A stretch of DNA of 64,000 nucleotides from Dermacoccus abyssi (GTDB lineage Bacteria > Actinomycetota > Actinomycetes > Actinomycetales > Dermatophilaceae), in NCBI RefSeq assembly GCF_034541975.1, contig NZ_JAVYJM010000001.1; one strand, 5' to 3'. This document shows positions 16,701-26,662 of this stretch, piece by piece. The first letter of the stretch is position 1; each line of letters opens with the position of its first letter. A model generated the notes under the pieces. It worked only from the letters and a program-made list of their open reading frames with translations. It did no database searches and was not told the origin of the DNA. The translations under genes and the position numbers were made by a program.

Positions 16701-18017
16701 TCAGGAGTTGTCGCGGCGCCACAGAACGAAAGCCAACCCGGCCACCGCGCCCAGGCCGAGCACGAGCGCTCCACCCCAGAGCAGCGGGTTCGAACCCGAG
16801 GTGCCCTCGGTGCTCAGGGTGGCAGGGGCCGGCTGTGCGACGTCCATGGCGGGGCCCTCGTTGGCGTTGCCCTGCACGCGCACCGAAATGACCGACGGAA
16901 TCGTCTTCGACTCGTCCAGCTTGTCCGAGGACGACGACGGCGTGACGTCGAGTGCCACGTAGTACCAGCCCGGCATCGCCTGCCACTGCACGCTGTCGTC
17001 GCCGTCCGTCTCGCGGTCGGCGTTGCCGTAGTCGATGGGAGCCGTGTAGGCGCCGAGCTGCTTCGGGTCGGTGCCCGAGGAGGTCGACTTGAACAGGTAC
17101 CCGGTGTTCGAACCGGAGCCCGAGACCGTCACCTCGGTGAGCGCGGGGTTGTAGACCTGCAGATCGAGGTTCATGTCCTGCGTCGGGTTGTAGCCGCTGC
17201 CGTTCTTCGGCACTTCCCAGCCGACGGACATGCGCTGGCCCCAGCTGAGGTGGACGCGGAAGAACATGCGGCGTCCCGGTTGCGCCTCGACGGTGTACCC
17301 GCCTTCGGAGCTGGGAAGCGTCGTGGCGTTCGCGAAACCGGCACCCGGCTCCATCGTCTGCGACGCGTCGAGCGGCTGGGTGGAGAGGGCCTCGACGTCA
17401 CCGCTCGGGGTCTTGACCTCGCCGTTCACCTTCGGAGTGCGCACGATCGCGATCTGCACGGGCATCGGCGTGGAGTTGTCACCGCTGTTGGTGCGCTTCA
17501 CCTCGAGCCGGTAGGACGTGGCTTTGCGGCACGCGTCGGCGGAATCGCCCGAGTCCGTGATGCGCTTCGTGGCCTTGGGGTCGACGGCGACGTTCGTCTT
17601 GAGCAGCCCCGGCGCGCCCGTGGTGGAAAGGGAGTCGGTGGACGTGGCGCAGGTCTTCTCGCCGTCCGGCGTGGTCAGCTTGATCTCGAGGCCCTGCGAA
17701 CCGTCGGAAACGCTCCACGCGTTGTTCTTCCAGGTGGCCGAGCCGAGCACGCCGATCTGGAGGCGCTCGCCCTCACCCCGGGAAATGGACGCGTAGCGGG
17801 AGGTCTCGTCGACGGGCAACGTCGTCTGATACATCCCCGGGTCGAGGGGAGTGCCGTCGCCGGAGGCCACACGGAGGTCGATGCTCTTGCCGCCCGTGGT
17901 GAAACCGTTACCGTCCGCCAACTTCGGCGCGCTCCACGCCGGTGCGGCGCTTGTCGTGGCGAGCCCGACGGTGACGGCGGTCGCTGCGAGCGCCTTCCTC
18001 GCGCGTGATGTCGTCAT
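16701..18017 (-). CDS. Secreted, C-terminally membrane-anchored protein of unknown function
   Basis: 438 residues. Signal peptide: TTSRARKALAATAVTVGLAT with an Ala-rich cleavage region (SAAPAWSA). The large extracytoplasmic part is Gly/Ser/Thr-rich with predicted beta structure (DLRVASGDGTPLDPGMYQ, FFRVHLSWGQRMSVGWEVP, GWYYVALDVTPS). Two cysteines around residues 115-160 could form a disulfide. The C-terminus has one membrane helix (LLWGGALVLGLGAVAGLAFVLW) and a short RRDNS tail. No LPXTG. The ATG at 18017 has GGGGAGGACGAGG just upstream. I do not recognise a named family. It converges on the Ser/Thr kinase gene, so a link is possible but not shown. Confidence 0.75.
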   Translation of the reverse strand: MTTSRARKALAATAVTVGLATTSAAPAWSAPKLADGNGFTTGGKSIDLRVASGDGTPLDPGMYQTTLPVDETSRYASISRGEGERLQIGVLGSATWKNNAWSVSDGSQGLEIKLTTPDGEKTCATSTDSLSTTGAPGLLKTNVAVDPKATKRITDSGDSADACRKATSYRLEVKRTNSGDNSTPMPVQIAIVRTPKVNGEVKTPSGDVEALSTQPLDASQTMEPGAGFANATTLPSSEGGYTVEAQPGRRMFFRVHLSWGQRMSVGWEVPKNGSGYNPTQDMNLDLQVYNPALTEVTVSGSGSNTGYLFKSTSSGTDPKQLGAYTAPIDYGNADRETDGDDSVQWQAMPGWYYVALDVTPSSSSDKLDESKTIPSVISVRVQGNANEGPAMDVAQPAPATLSTEGTSGSNPLLWGGALVLGLGAVAGLAFVLWRRDNS

Positions 18018-18079
18018 CCTCGTCCTCCCCGAATGTGCTGGTGACAGTGTGCCAAACCGGCGGGCCCGCCTGGGACGTT

Positions 18080-18742
18080 TCAGCCGCGCGGACGGTTCCA
18101 CAGGGTGTGCCACTCGACACCGATCTCGGCGAGCATCTCGCGCAGCAGCGGCAGACCGATCCCGACGACGGTGTGCGGGTCGCCTTCGATGCGCTCGACG
18201 TACGGGCCGGCCAGTCCGTCGATCGTGAAGGCGCCGGCGACGGCGAGCGGTTCGCCCGTGGCGACGTACGCCTCGATCTCGGCGTCGCTGATGTCGGCGA
18301 AGTGGACCTCGGTGCCCGAGACGGCCCCGAACGTGGCGCTCGTGCCGTCCTCGCGGTCGTCGATGACCCAGTGCCCCGTGAACAGCGTCGCGCTTCGACC
18401 GCGCATCTCCCGCCAGCGGGCCGCAGCGTCGCCCGCGTCGACCGGCTTGCCGAGCGTCCGGCCCTCGAACTCGAGCACCGAGTCGCAGCCGAGCATGAGC
18501 GCGCTCTCGGGCGCGTCGTCGGGGACGTCGCCCTCGGCGAAGCGGGAGGCGACCGCCTGGCACTTCGCGTGCGCGAGCAGCAGGGCGACGTCCTCGGCGG
18601 CCAGCGGCCCGTGATCCGCGCCCGCGGAGTCGAGTGCGGCCTGCTCGTCGACGTGGGAGACGAGGACGAATGGCTCGATGCCGGCCGACCTCAACGTGGC
18701 GAGGCGGGCGGGCGACTGCGAGGCGAGGACGAGTTCGGTCAT
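18080..18742 (-). CDS. maf: Maf family nucleotide pyrophosphatase
   Basis: 220 residues. Maf signature LVLASQSPARLATLRSAGI at the N-terminus (S-x-S-P-R), then VSHVDE, the catalytic GCDSVLEFEGRTLGKPVD region, and a C-terminal YVERIEGDPHTVVGIGLPLL, all conserved in order. Maf proteins hydrolyse non-canonical or modified nucleoside triphosphates to monophosphates, preventing misincorporation, and have been linked to arrest of septation. In M. tuberculosis a maf gene likewise lies between accD5 and accA3. Start ATG with TAGCCT 7 nt upstream (leaderless). Single-gene unit between the secreted protein and the antiporter. Confidence 0.93.
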   Translation of the reverse strand: MTELVLASQSPARLATLRSAGIEPFVLVSHVDEQAALDSAGADHGPLAAEDVALLLAHAKCQAVASRFAEGDVPDDAPESALMLGCDSVLEFEGRTLGKPVDAGDAAARWREMRGRSATLFTGHWVIDDREDGTSATFGAVSGTEVHFADISDAEIEAYVATGEPLAVAGAFTIDGLAGPYVERIEGDPHTVVGIGLPLLREMLAEIGVEWHTLWNRPRG

Positions 18743-18769
18743 GCGACCCAGGCTATCGGGCGGGCCGTC

Positions 18770-20650
18770 TCAGCCCGGGAGGCCGTCGACGAAGCACCAA
18801 CGCCATGCCTCGCCGGGCTCGAACGAGCGCATGACGGGGTGGGCAGTGTCGCGGAAGTGAGCGCTCGCGTGTGCACCCGGGGATGAGTCGCAGCACCCGA
18901 CGAACCCGCACGCGGTGCACATGCGCAGGTGCAGCCACTTCATGCCCTGCTCGAGGCATGTCTGACATCCCTCGTGGGACTGCGGCGCGGCGCTGTAGTC
19001 AGCGGCTTCGACGAGGTGCTCGCAGTCGCCTCGGCGGCCCTCCGGCGTGAGGAGGGGTCTGGTCTCCCCGAGAACAGCGTCGCGATCCTCGGCCGTGAGG
19101 ATCATCGACTCCTCGATGTCGAGCTGGAAGAGGATGTTGTCGATGACCTCGTGATCGACGAGGCCGTGATCACGCATCTCGAGCACCTTGTTGCGCTCCG
19201 CGGCGAGCATCTGCTGACGGATCTCGCGGTACTGCTGCGTCGGGCCGAGAACATCGCTGCTGCCCAGGCGCTCCCACATGAGGTTGGCGCGGCGCATGCC
19301 CTGCTTCTCGAGCGACTTCACGATCGGCTCAGGGGTGTCGGCGAGTCGCGGATCCTCGAGTGCCTTGTGCATCGCCACCTCACCGGCGTCGATGGAGGCC
19401 TGGACGACCTGGGCCGCGGCGAGGGCGTCCTCGCGAGGATCGGGGGCGTGCAGCTTCATGGCCTTCGCCACCGTGCCGAGCGTGAAGCCCTGGAGGACGA
19501 GGGTGCCGATCGTCACGGTGAGCGCGATGAAGATGAGCGTCTCGCGATGCGGGGTGGCGCCCTCGGGGAGCAGGAACGCGGCGGCGAGCGTCACGACGCC
19601 GCGCATGCCGGCCCAACCGGCGACCGCACCCTCACGCAGGGAGAGGGGACGCGAATCCCATCTCGCCACGCGGCCCAGCCACGCCGCGAAGATGATGAAG
19701 ACCGGCCGGATGAACATGACCGTCGCGAGAACGGTGAGCGCGTAGGCGCTCGTACGGGCCAGGCCGATGTCGGACTCGATGACGTCGGTGATGATCGTCG
19801 CCGCCTGCAGACCGATGAGCAGGAAGACCATGTTCTCGAGGATGAACTGCACCGAATCCCAGTTCATCCGCTCGGAGACGCGAGCCTGCGCCGTCTGGAT
19901 GTAGGGCGCCTTGTAGCCCAGCAGGACGGCCATGACGACGACGGCGATGACGCCGGAGCTGTGGATCTCCTCGGCGGGCAGGAAGGCCACCCACGGCGAG
20001 ATGAAGCTCAGCGCGACGCTCGTCGGGGTGTCCTTGACGTGCTTTTGGATGAACGCCATGACGAGGAACGCGACGACGCCGATCGCGATGCCGCCCACCG
20101 TCGCGACGAGGAAGTCGACCCCGACGCTCAGCGGCGTGACGGACTGCTGCAGCGCGAGCGTGGCCGTGGACACGGTGACGAGGGCCGTCGCGTCGTTGAA
20201 GAGGGACTCACCCTCGAGGACGGCGACGAGCCTGCGTGGCAACCCGATGCGACGCGCGACGGCGGTGGCCGCGACGGCGTCCGGGGGAGCGACGACACCG
20301 CCCAGGGCCAGTGCCGCCGCGAAACCGATGGGCATGAGCCACCAGGAGACGAGTCCGACGACGATCGCGGTGAAGAGCACGAGCAGCACCGACAACTGGA
20401 TGATCTGGTACACGTCGCGCCGCAGATCGACGAGCGAGATGCGCAGCGCCGTCGCGTACAGCAGCGGCGGCAGGAAACCGAGGAGAACGACCTCGGAGTC
20501 GAGGTGGACCTCGCCCACGCCGGGGGCGTAGGAGAGCGCGACCCCGACCGCCGTCAGCAGCAGAGGACCGGAGAGCCCGACCCGCCGAGCCACGAGGCTT
20601 CCGAGAATCGTCGTGGCGACGAGGAGGACGATGGGGAGGGCGACATGCAC
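18770..20650 (-). CDS. CPA1-family Na+/H+ antiporter with C-terminal UBP-type zinc finger
   Basis: 626 residues. N-terminal antiporter domain (about 1-410) has the CPA1 motifs GVVAPPDAVAATAV and EGESLFNDATALV (the ion-binding Asp) within about 12 membrane helices. A cytoplasmic helical region follows. The last 80 residues contain C-x-H, C-x2-C, C-x2-C and paired His (CEHL, CQTC, CTACGFVGC, HASAHFRDTAHP), i.e. a UBP-type zinc finger. Antiporters exchange external H+ for internal Na+/K+; the finger may sense metal or redox state. GTG start at 20650 with CATAAT 6 nt upstream. Antiporter-finger fusions occur elsewhere in actinobacteria, so the fusion itself is rare but not unique. Confidence 0.9.
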   Translation of the reverse strand: MHVALPIVLLVATTILGSLVARRVGLSGPLLLTAVGVALSYAPGVGEVHLDSEVVLLGFLPPLLYATALRISLVDLRRDVYQIIQLSVLLVLFTAIVVGLVSWWLMPIGFAAALALGGVVAPPDAVAATAVARRIGLPRRLVAVLEGESLFNDATALVTVSTATLALQQSVTPLSVGVDFLVATVGGIAIGVVAFLVMAFIQKHVKDTPTSVALSFISPWVAFLPAEEIHSSGVIAVVVMAVLLGYKAPYIQTAQARVSERMNWDSVQFILENMVFLLIGLQAATIITDVIESDIGLARTSAYALTVLATVMFIRPVFIIFAAWLGRVARWDSRPLSLREGAVAGWAGMRGVVTLAAAFLLPEGATPHRETLIFIALTVTIGTLVLQGFTLGTVAKAMKLHAPDPREDALAAAQVVQASIDAGEVAMHKALEDPRLADTPEPIVKSLEKQGMRRANLMWERLGSSDVLGPTQQYREIRQQMLAAERNKVLEMRDHGLVDHEVIDNILFQLDIEESMILTAEDRDAVLGETRPLLTPEGRRGDCEHLVEAADYSAAPQSHEGCQTCLEQGMKWLHLRMCTACGFVGCCDSSPGAHASAHFRDTAHPVMRSFEPGEAWRWCFVDGLPG

Positions 20651-20676
20651 CCGGTCATTATGACGGCTGGACGCGA

Positions 20677-20704
20677 CCCCTCCCGCCGGTGTCCGGCGGG
20701 GGAG
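20677..20704 (-). terminator. Probable terminator of ATP-grasp ligase gene
   Basis: CCCGCCGG (20682-20689) and CCGGCGGG (20693-20700) form a perfect stem with a TGT loop, extended by T-G and C-G pairs, 21 bp past the ligase stop. No clear U tract. Confidence 0.5.
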
Positions 20705-20724
20705 TCACGCGCCGGTGCGGGCGG

Positions 20725-22104
20725 TCAGCCGCCGATGACGCGCGGTGCACCGCGGTAAGCACGTGCGTGGTGCCAGGCCGCGGCGTGTGCATACGCTTTG
20801 TGCTTCGGGTTGCGCTCGCCGCCGTACTTGAGCGGGTCGGCCCAGTGGCCGGCCTTGACGAGACGCTCGACGAGGCTGCGGTCGCTGCCCTCGGGCAGCA
20901 GGCGCTGCAGAGCACGCGGCGGAAGCACGGTGTAGACGAGTTCGTTCTCGAGTGCGGGTGCGGCCATCGGTCGGCCCTCGACGAGATCGGTCACGAGCTG
21001 CTCGGCGATGTTCGCGCCCGATCCCGTGGCGTAGTAACAGTTGCGTCCGTAGCGCGGGTTGACCTCGAAGAACTTGACCGAGCCGTCCCGTGGATCACGG
21101 ATGGCGTCGAGGTTCGCGAAGCCGTAGTAGTGGGCCGTCTCGAGGATGCGGACGGAGGCGTCGACGACGTCGGGCATGTCCTGCACGACCTGGACGTCCG
21201 GGATTCCGAGGTACGCCGGACGCGGATCCTGCAGGAGCACCTTGGAGGTGCGCGCGAGCGTCACCTCACCGTTGCGTGCCCGATAGATCGTGACCGACAG
21301 GATGTCGTCACCGGGGATGCGATCCTGCGCCAGCATCTCGCCGGTGAAGCCGGCGGCGTGAAGCCGGTCGATGAGGTCCTCGAGGGCCGCGGAGTCGTCG
21401 ATCTCGTAGAGCTTGCGCTTGCCCTGCATCGTCAGCTTGTTGTGCAGCGCGGAGTCAGCAGGCTTGACGATGATCGGGAACGGGAACGTCACCTCAGCTG
21501 CGCTGGGACGCCCCGCACCGAAGTCGAGCACAGCCGTGCCGGGGGTGAGGACGCCGGCCTCGGCGCAGACGGCGTTGAAGTGGTTCTTGTCCGAGATGCG
21601 CACGAGCATCTCCGGGGACTCGTGCGGGACGACGACGTTCGCGCCGAGCGAGTCGCGCTGGGCGGAGAGCATCTGCACGTAGCTGTCGTTGTTCGTCAAC
21701 GGGATGACGGTGAGGTTCGGGTGCGCTGCGGCCACACGAACGAGCTCGTCCATGACGAGCTGATGGTTCGTCAGAGCCTCATGACCGAGCACCCGCATCT
21801 CGTGGAAGAGGCTCGAGTCGCCGACAGCCGGGGTGTGGAGCGGCACGATGGCGACACTCGTCAGGTCGTAACGCTCGTGGAAGGCCCGCGCCAGCGCGTA
21901 CCCCGAGAGCGTGAAGTCGAGGACCACCGGCAGGACGGGCGGTGTGCCACCTTCACCCGGGGTGCGTCCGCGCGCCGGGGCGACCTTCGCCGCAGCCGTC
22001 GAACTCACCCGCTCTGCCATCGACATCGCCGAACGCAGACCACCCTTCACGAGGGAGGCGGGCGACGTCGACGAGGTCGAACCGGACGTGGGTGCAGGCG
22101 ACAT
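20725..22104 (-). CDS. ATP-grasp carboxylate-amine ligase
   Basis: 459 residues. The first 55 residues are Ser/Thr/Ala-rich and poorly conserved-looking. The rest follows an ATP-grasp plan: a Rossmann-like N-lobe (VVLDFTLSGYALARAF), LVRISDKNHFNAVCAEAGV, the first ATP-binding strand FPIIVKPADSALHN, QDRIPGDDILSV, and the catalytic/metal strand KFFEVNPRYGRN. Such enzymes join a carboxylate to an amine through an acyl phosphate. Members include the peptidoglycan cross-bridge D-aspartate ligases of Gram-positives, which is one possible role here; substrate is unknown. ATG has GAGGA upstream and TAAACT (reverse 22171-22176) as a likely -10. No paired biosynthetic genes are adjacent. Confidence 0.8.
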   Translation of the reverse strand: MSPAPTSGSTSSTSPASLVKGGLRSAMSMAERVSSTAAAKVAPARGRTPGEGGTPPVLPVVLDFTLSGYALARAFHERYDLTSVAIVPLHTPAVGDSSLFHEMRVLGHEALTNHQLVMDELVRVAAAHPNLTVIPLTNNDSYVQMLSAQRDSLGANVVVPHESPEMLVRISDKNHFNAVCAEAGVLTPGTAVLDFGAGRPSAAEVTFPFPIIVKPADSALHNKLTMQGKRKLYEIDDSAALEDLIDRLHAAGFTGEMLAQDRIPGDDILSVTIYRARNGEVTLARTSKVLLQDPRPAYLGIPDVQVVQDMPDVVDASVRILETAHYYGFANLDAIRDPRDGSVKFFEVNPRYGRNCYYATGSGANIAEQLVTDLVEGRPMAAPALENELVYTVLPPRALQRLLPEGSDRSLVERLVKAGHWADPLKYGGERNPKHKAYAHAAAWHHARAYRGAPRVIGG

Positions 22105-22258
22105 GCAGTCGTCCTCCTTGGCCGAATGGTGAGGGAAGCCGATTGACCGGCGCTTCTTGAGATCCGGTTCAGTTTACCCGCGGCGCTCCGCTTGGTATCG
22201 AGGGCGCGCGGGCGTGCTGAGCTCCGGGCGACGGTTGACGCAGCCGCGCGAACCAGCC

Positions 22259-23944
22259 TCAGGTAGGGGGCAGGAGCGCATCGCGCAGGACATCGAGGCC
22301 GACACTTCCGACGTCGAGCGCGCGACGGTGGAAGGCCCTGAGGTCGAAGTCGGCTCCCTCGCGTTCGCGGGTCTTCTCGCGCAGGTCGAACCACAGGCGC
22401 TCGCCGACCTTGTACGACGGCGCCTGCCCCGGCCAACCGAGGTAACGGTCCAGTTCGAAGCGCAGGAAGCCCTCGGCCATGTCCGCGTGGGCACTGAGGA
22501 AACTCCATGCCTTGTCGTAGGTCCACTCGCCGCCGCCGACCTCGGCCGGCGCCTCGAAACCGCAGTGCACACCGATGTCGAGCACGACGCGGGCCGCGCG
22601 CAACGACTGCCCGTCGAGCATGCCGAGACGGTTGCCGTCGTCGTCGAGGTAGCCGAGCTCGGCCATGAGGCGTTCGGCGTACAGCGCCCAGCCCTCGCCG
22701 TGCCCGGACGTCCAGGCGCCGAGGCGCCGCCAGCGGTTGAGCAGCCCCGAGCGGTACATCGTCTGCCCGATCTGCAGGTGATGGCCGGGTACGCCCTCGT
22801 GGTAGACCGTCGTCAGTTCGCGCCACGTGCCGAACTTCTCGACGTCTCGCGGTACGGCCCACCACATGCGGCCGGGGCGCGAGAAGTCCACACTCGGACC
22901 CGTGTAGTAGATGCCGCCCGAGTTCGTCGGTGCGATCATGCATTCGATGCGGCGCACCGGATCCGGCACGTCGAAGTGGGTGTCGGCGAGGGCGGTGACG
23001 GCCTCGTCGGCCTTCTGCTGCATCCACTCCTGCAGCGCGTCGGTACCGTGCAGCGTGTAGGCGGCACTCTCGTCGAGCGCCGCGATGGCGCCCTTGACGC
23101 CGGCCCCCGGGGCGACGCGCTCTGCGACCTCCTTCATCTCCGCCGTGATGCGCGCCAGTTCCTCCTGGCCCCAGCGGTAGGTCTCTTCGAGGTCGATGCG
23201 CGCACCGAGGAACTGCCGGCTGTGCAGCGCGTATCGCTCGGCGCCGACGGCGTCGGCCTCCCGAGCGTCGACGAGCACCTCCTCGCGCAGCTTCTCGGCC
23301 GTCTCCTCGTAAGCCCGGGCGGCCTCGTCGATGGCGTGACGCAGCTCGTCGGCGAGTGCCTCGTCCTCGGTTCCGTCGACGGCCTGCTGTGTCAGCGCGT
23401 GGAAGTAGCCCTCGGGGCTGATGTGGTCAGCGCACTGCTCGATGCAGCGCTCCACCTGACGGCGCGCGGGGCGGTTGCCGGCGTCCGCTGCGACGCGCAG
23501 CGACTGCAGCCACCCGGTGAGGGCCTCCGGCACCGCGCGCATGCGCGTGGCGATGACGGCCCAGTCCTCGTCACTGTCGGTGGGCATGAGGTCGAACACG
23601 TCGCGAACGTTCTGCAGGGGCGAGGCGATGACGTTGAGGTCGGCCAGGTCGTACCCGGCCTCGTGGATCTCCTCGGCGAGCTCGAGCCGCTCCGTCATGG
23701 CGGCAATCGTGACCTCGTCGACGTCGTCCTCGGCCGTGACCGTGCGCAGCGCGGACAGCGTCGTGCGACGCAGTTCGCTGATGCGCTCATAGCCCTCGGG
23801 GGAGAAGTCGTCGAGCATTTCGTCCTGGCCCGGAACGCCCAAGCTGGTGGCTTCGATGGGAGAGAGCTCCACCGCGGAGTCGAAGTACGAGTCGGCCAGT
23901 TCGTCGACACGGGTCGTGGCGCGAGGGGACGCGGAGGTGTTCAT
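22259..23944 (-). CDS. DUF885 family protein (putative zinc peptidase)
   Basis: 561 residues, normal length for DUF885. The family's hallmark TVYHEGVPGHH (H382, E383, H388, H389) resembles an expanded HExxH zinc site, and GEGWALYAERL downstream provides another conserved Glu. Also typical are the start DELADSYFDSAVELSPIEAT and the end RALDVGSVGLDVLRDAL. Mostly helical, no signal peptide, so cytoplasmic. DUF885 is related to M3/M32-like metallopeptidases, and activity is presumed. Start ATG with TACAGT exactly 6 nt upstream (leaderless), back to back with the MOSC gene and likely sharing the promoter region 23945-24004. Confidence 0.88.
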   Translation of the reverse strand: MNTSASPRATTRVDELADSYFDSAVELSPIEATSLGVPGQDEMLDDFSPEGYERISELRRTTLSALRTVTAEDDVDEVTIAAMTERLELAEEIHEAGYDLADLNVIASPLQNVRDVFDLMPTDSDEDWAVIATRMRAVPEALTGWLQSLRVAADAGNRPARRQVERCIEQCADHISPEGYFHALTQQAVDGTEDEALADELRHAIDEAARAYEETAEKLREEVLVDAREADAVGAERYALHSRQFLGARIDLEETYRWGQEELARITAEMKEVAERVAPGAGVKGAIAALDESAAYTLHGTDALQEWMQQKADEAVTALADTHFDVPDPVRRIECMIAPTNSGGIYYTGPSVDFSRPGRMWWAVPRDVEKFGTWRELTTVYHEGVPGHHLQIGQTMYRSGLLNRWRRLGAWTSGHGEGWALYAERLMAELGYLDDDGNRLGMLDGQSLRAARVVLDIGVHCGFEAPAEVGGGEWTYDKAWSFLSAHADMAEGFLRFELDRYLGWPGQAPSYKVGERLWFDLREKTREREGADFDLRAFHRRALDVGSVGLDVLRDALLPPT

Positions 23945-24004
23945 GCCACGACTGTAGGCGAGAGGTTCGACCTTGGGCCCGATCGCCTTCGGTAGTCTCG
24001 CGCC

Positions 24005-24691
24005 ATGGCTGATGACGGGGCGCGTGAAACCTCAGCGGCGGGGCCGAACGTGCTCTCGGTGAACGTGGGGCGCCCGGAGGAGTGGGATCCGAAGCAGCAC
24101 CGGACGGGCATCCACAAACAGCCTGTCGGGTACCTCGAGGTGAGCGACCCCGGCCCGCGCGAGGGCGGCGGGCGCAGTGGTGTCGCGGGCGATTTCGTCG
24201 GCGACGAGAAGCATCACGGAGGCAGCGACAAGGCCGTCTATCTCGTCGCACGTGAGGAACTCGACCACTGGGAGCGCGAACTCGGCCGCTCCCTACCGAA
24301 CGCCTCCTTCGGTGAGAACGTCACCACCTCGGGCATCGACCTCGACGGGGCCCTCGTGGGCACGCGCTGGCGCGTCGGCACCGCAGTGCTCGAGGCGAGC
24401 CTGCCGCGTATTCCGTGCCGCACGTTCGCCTGGGCCATGGACGTTCCGGGGTGGCTCAAGCGCTTCACCCAGCACGGGCGGGCGGGGACGTACGCGCGCG
24501 TCGTCGAACCCGGGCGCATCAGCGCCGGCGACGACATCGTCGAGGTGTACCGGCCTGCCCACGGCATCACGGTGGCCGACGTGTTCAGCGCCCGCACCAC
24601 CGGTGGGCGAGACGTCCTTGCGCGGGTCGTCGAAGCCGGTGTTCTTCCGAGCGTCTATCAGCGTGACTACGAGGCCCGCCTGCGTAAGTGA
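24005..24691 (+). CDS. MOSC domain-containing protein (YiiM-like)
   Basis: 228 residues. It opens with VLSVNVGRPEEW, then GVAGDFVGDEKHHGGSDKAVYLV, the MOSC signature. PNASFGENVTTSGID and the conserved cysteine in RIPCRTFAWAMDVPGW follow, with a C-terminal YiiM-type helical extension. MOSC domains handle sulfur and bind molybdenum cofactor; YiiM-type proteins reduce hydroxylated purine analogues using the cofactor. Start ATG with TAGTCT 6 nt upstream (leaderless). Monocistronic, convergent with accE; 47 bp between them shows no strong hairpin. Confidence 0.9.
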   Translation: MADDGARETSAAGPNVLSVNVGRPEEWDPKQHRTGIHKQPVGYLEVSDPGPREGGGRSGVAGDFVGDEKHHGGSDKAVYLVAREELDHWERELGRSLPNASFGENVTTSGIDLDGALVGTRWRVGTAVLEASLPRIPCRTFAWAMDVPGWLKRFTQHGRAGTYARVVEPGRISAGDDIVEVYRPAHGITVADVFSARTTGGRDVLARVVEAGVLPSVYQRDYEARLRK

Positions 24692-24738
24692 CGGTCCGCT
24701 CGACGCTCGTCCGGGCCGATGGCACTGTTGACGTGCGC

Positions 24739-25010
24739 TCAGCGCGGCAGCGTCGATTCGGCCCAACTGCGCGGACGGCCGTGACGCACGTGCGCCGGGC
24801 GACCCCAGTAGGCGACCTCGCGGGGTGGTTCGACGGAGGCTGCTGCAGCCGCGGCGCGAGCGGTGAGCACAGCGACCACGGCGGCCAACTCCTCATCCGT
24901 CGGTGCACCCGAGACGACGCGGATCGTCGGCGCGGCAGCAAGGGTTGCGTCCGGGGTTTCGGAGGCAGGAGCCTCGTCGGCGCCCGGCGTGGGTTCGGTG
25001 TTCTCGACGC

Positions 25011-25014
<4 letters not shown>
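24739..25014 (-). CDS. accE: Acyl-CoA carboxylase epsilon subunit
   Basis: 91 residues. An acidic, Pro/Ala-rich leader (TEPTPGADEAPASETPD) precedes the conserved AccE core IRVVSGAPTDEELAAVVAVLTARAA, and the tail has a Trp-rich patch (YWGRPAHVRHGRPRSWAES). AccE is a small actinobacterial subunit that bridges and stimulates the alpha6beta6 acyl-CoA carboxylase. GTG start at 25014 overlaps the AccD5 stop (GTGA), as expected for translational coupling. It is short enough to be missed, but the core motif and position are diagnostic. Confidence 0.9.
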
Positions 25015-26639
<1,625 letters not shown>

Positions 26640-26646
26640 GGGCCAC

Positions 26647-26656
26647 ACCCTAACCT
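26647..26656. promoter_or_regulatory. Overlapping divergent -10 elements of accD5 and birA
   Basis: ACCCTAACCT holds two back-to-back -10 hexamers: TAGGGT on the minus strand (26647-26652, 7 nt from the accD5 ATG) and TAACCT on the plus strand (26651-26656, 6 nt from the birA GTG). The hexamers share two bases and the genes are only 23 bp apart. Confidence 0.55.
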
Positions 26657-26662
26657 GGGGTC

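Noticed and set aside
18929..20758. 609-residue open frame opposite the antiporter gene
   Set aside because: Repetitive Glu/Arg/Asp composition, no start signal, and the antiporter reading is well supported.
22157..23995. 612-residue open frame opposite DUF885
   Set aside because: Shadow frame; DUF885 motif and leaderless promoter support the minus strand.
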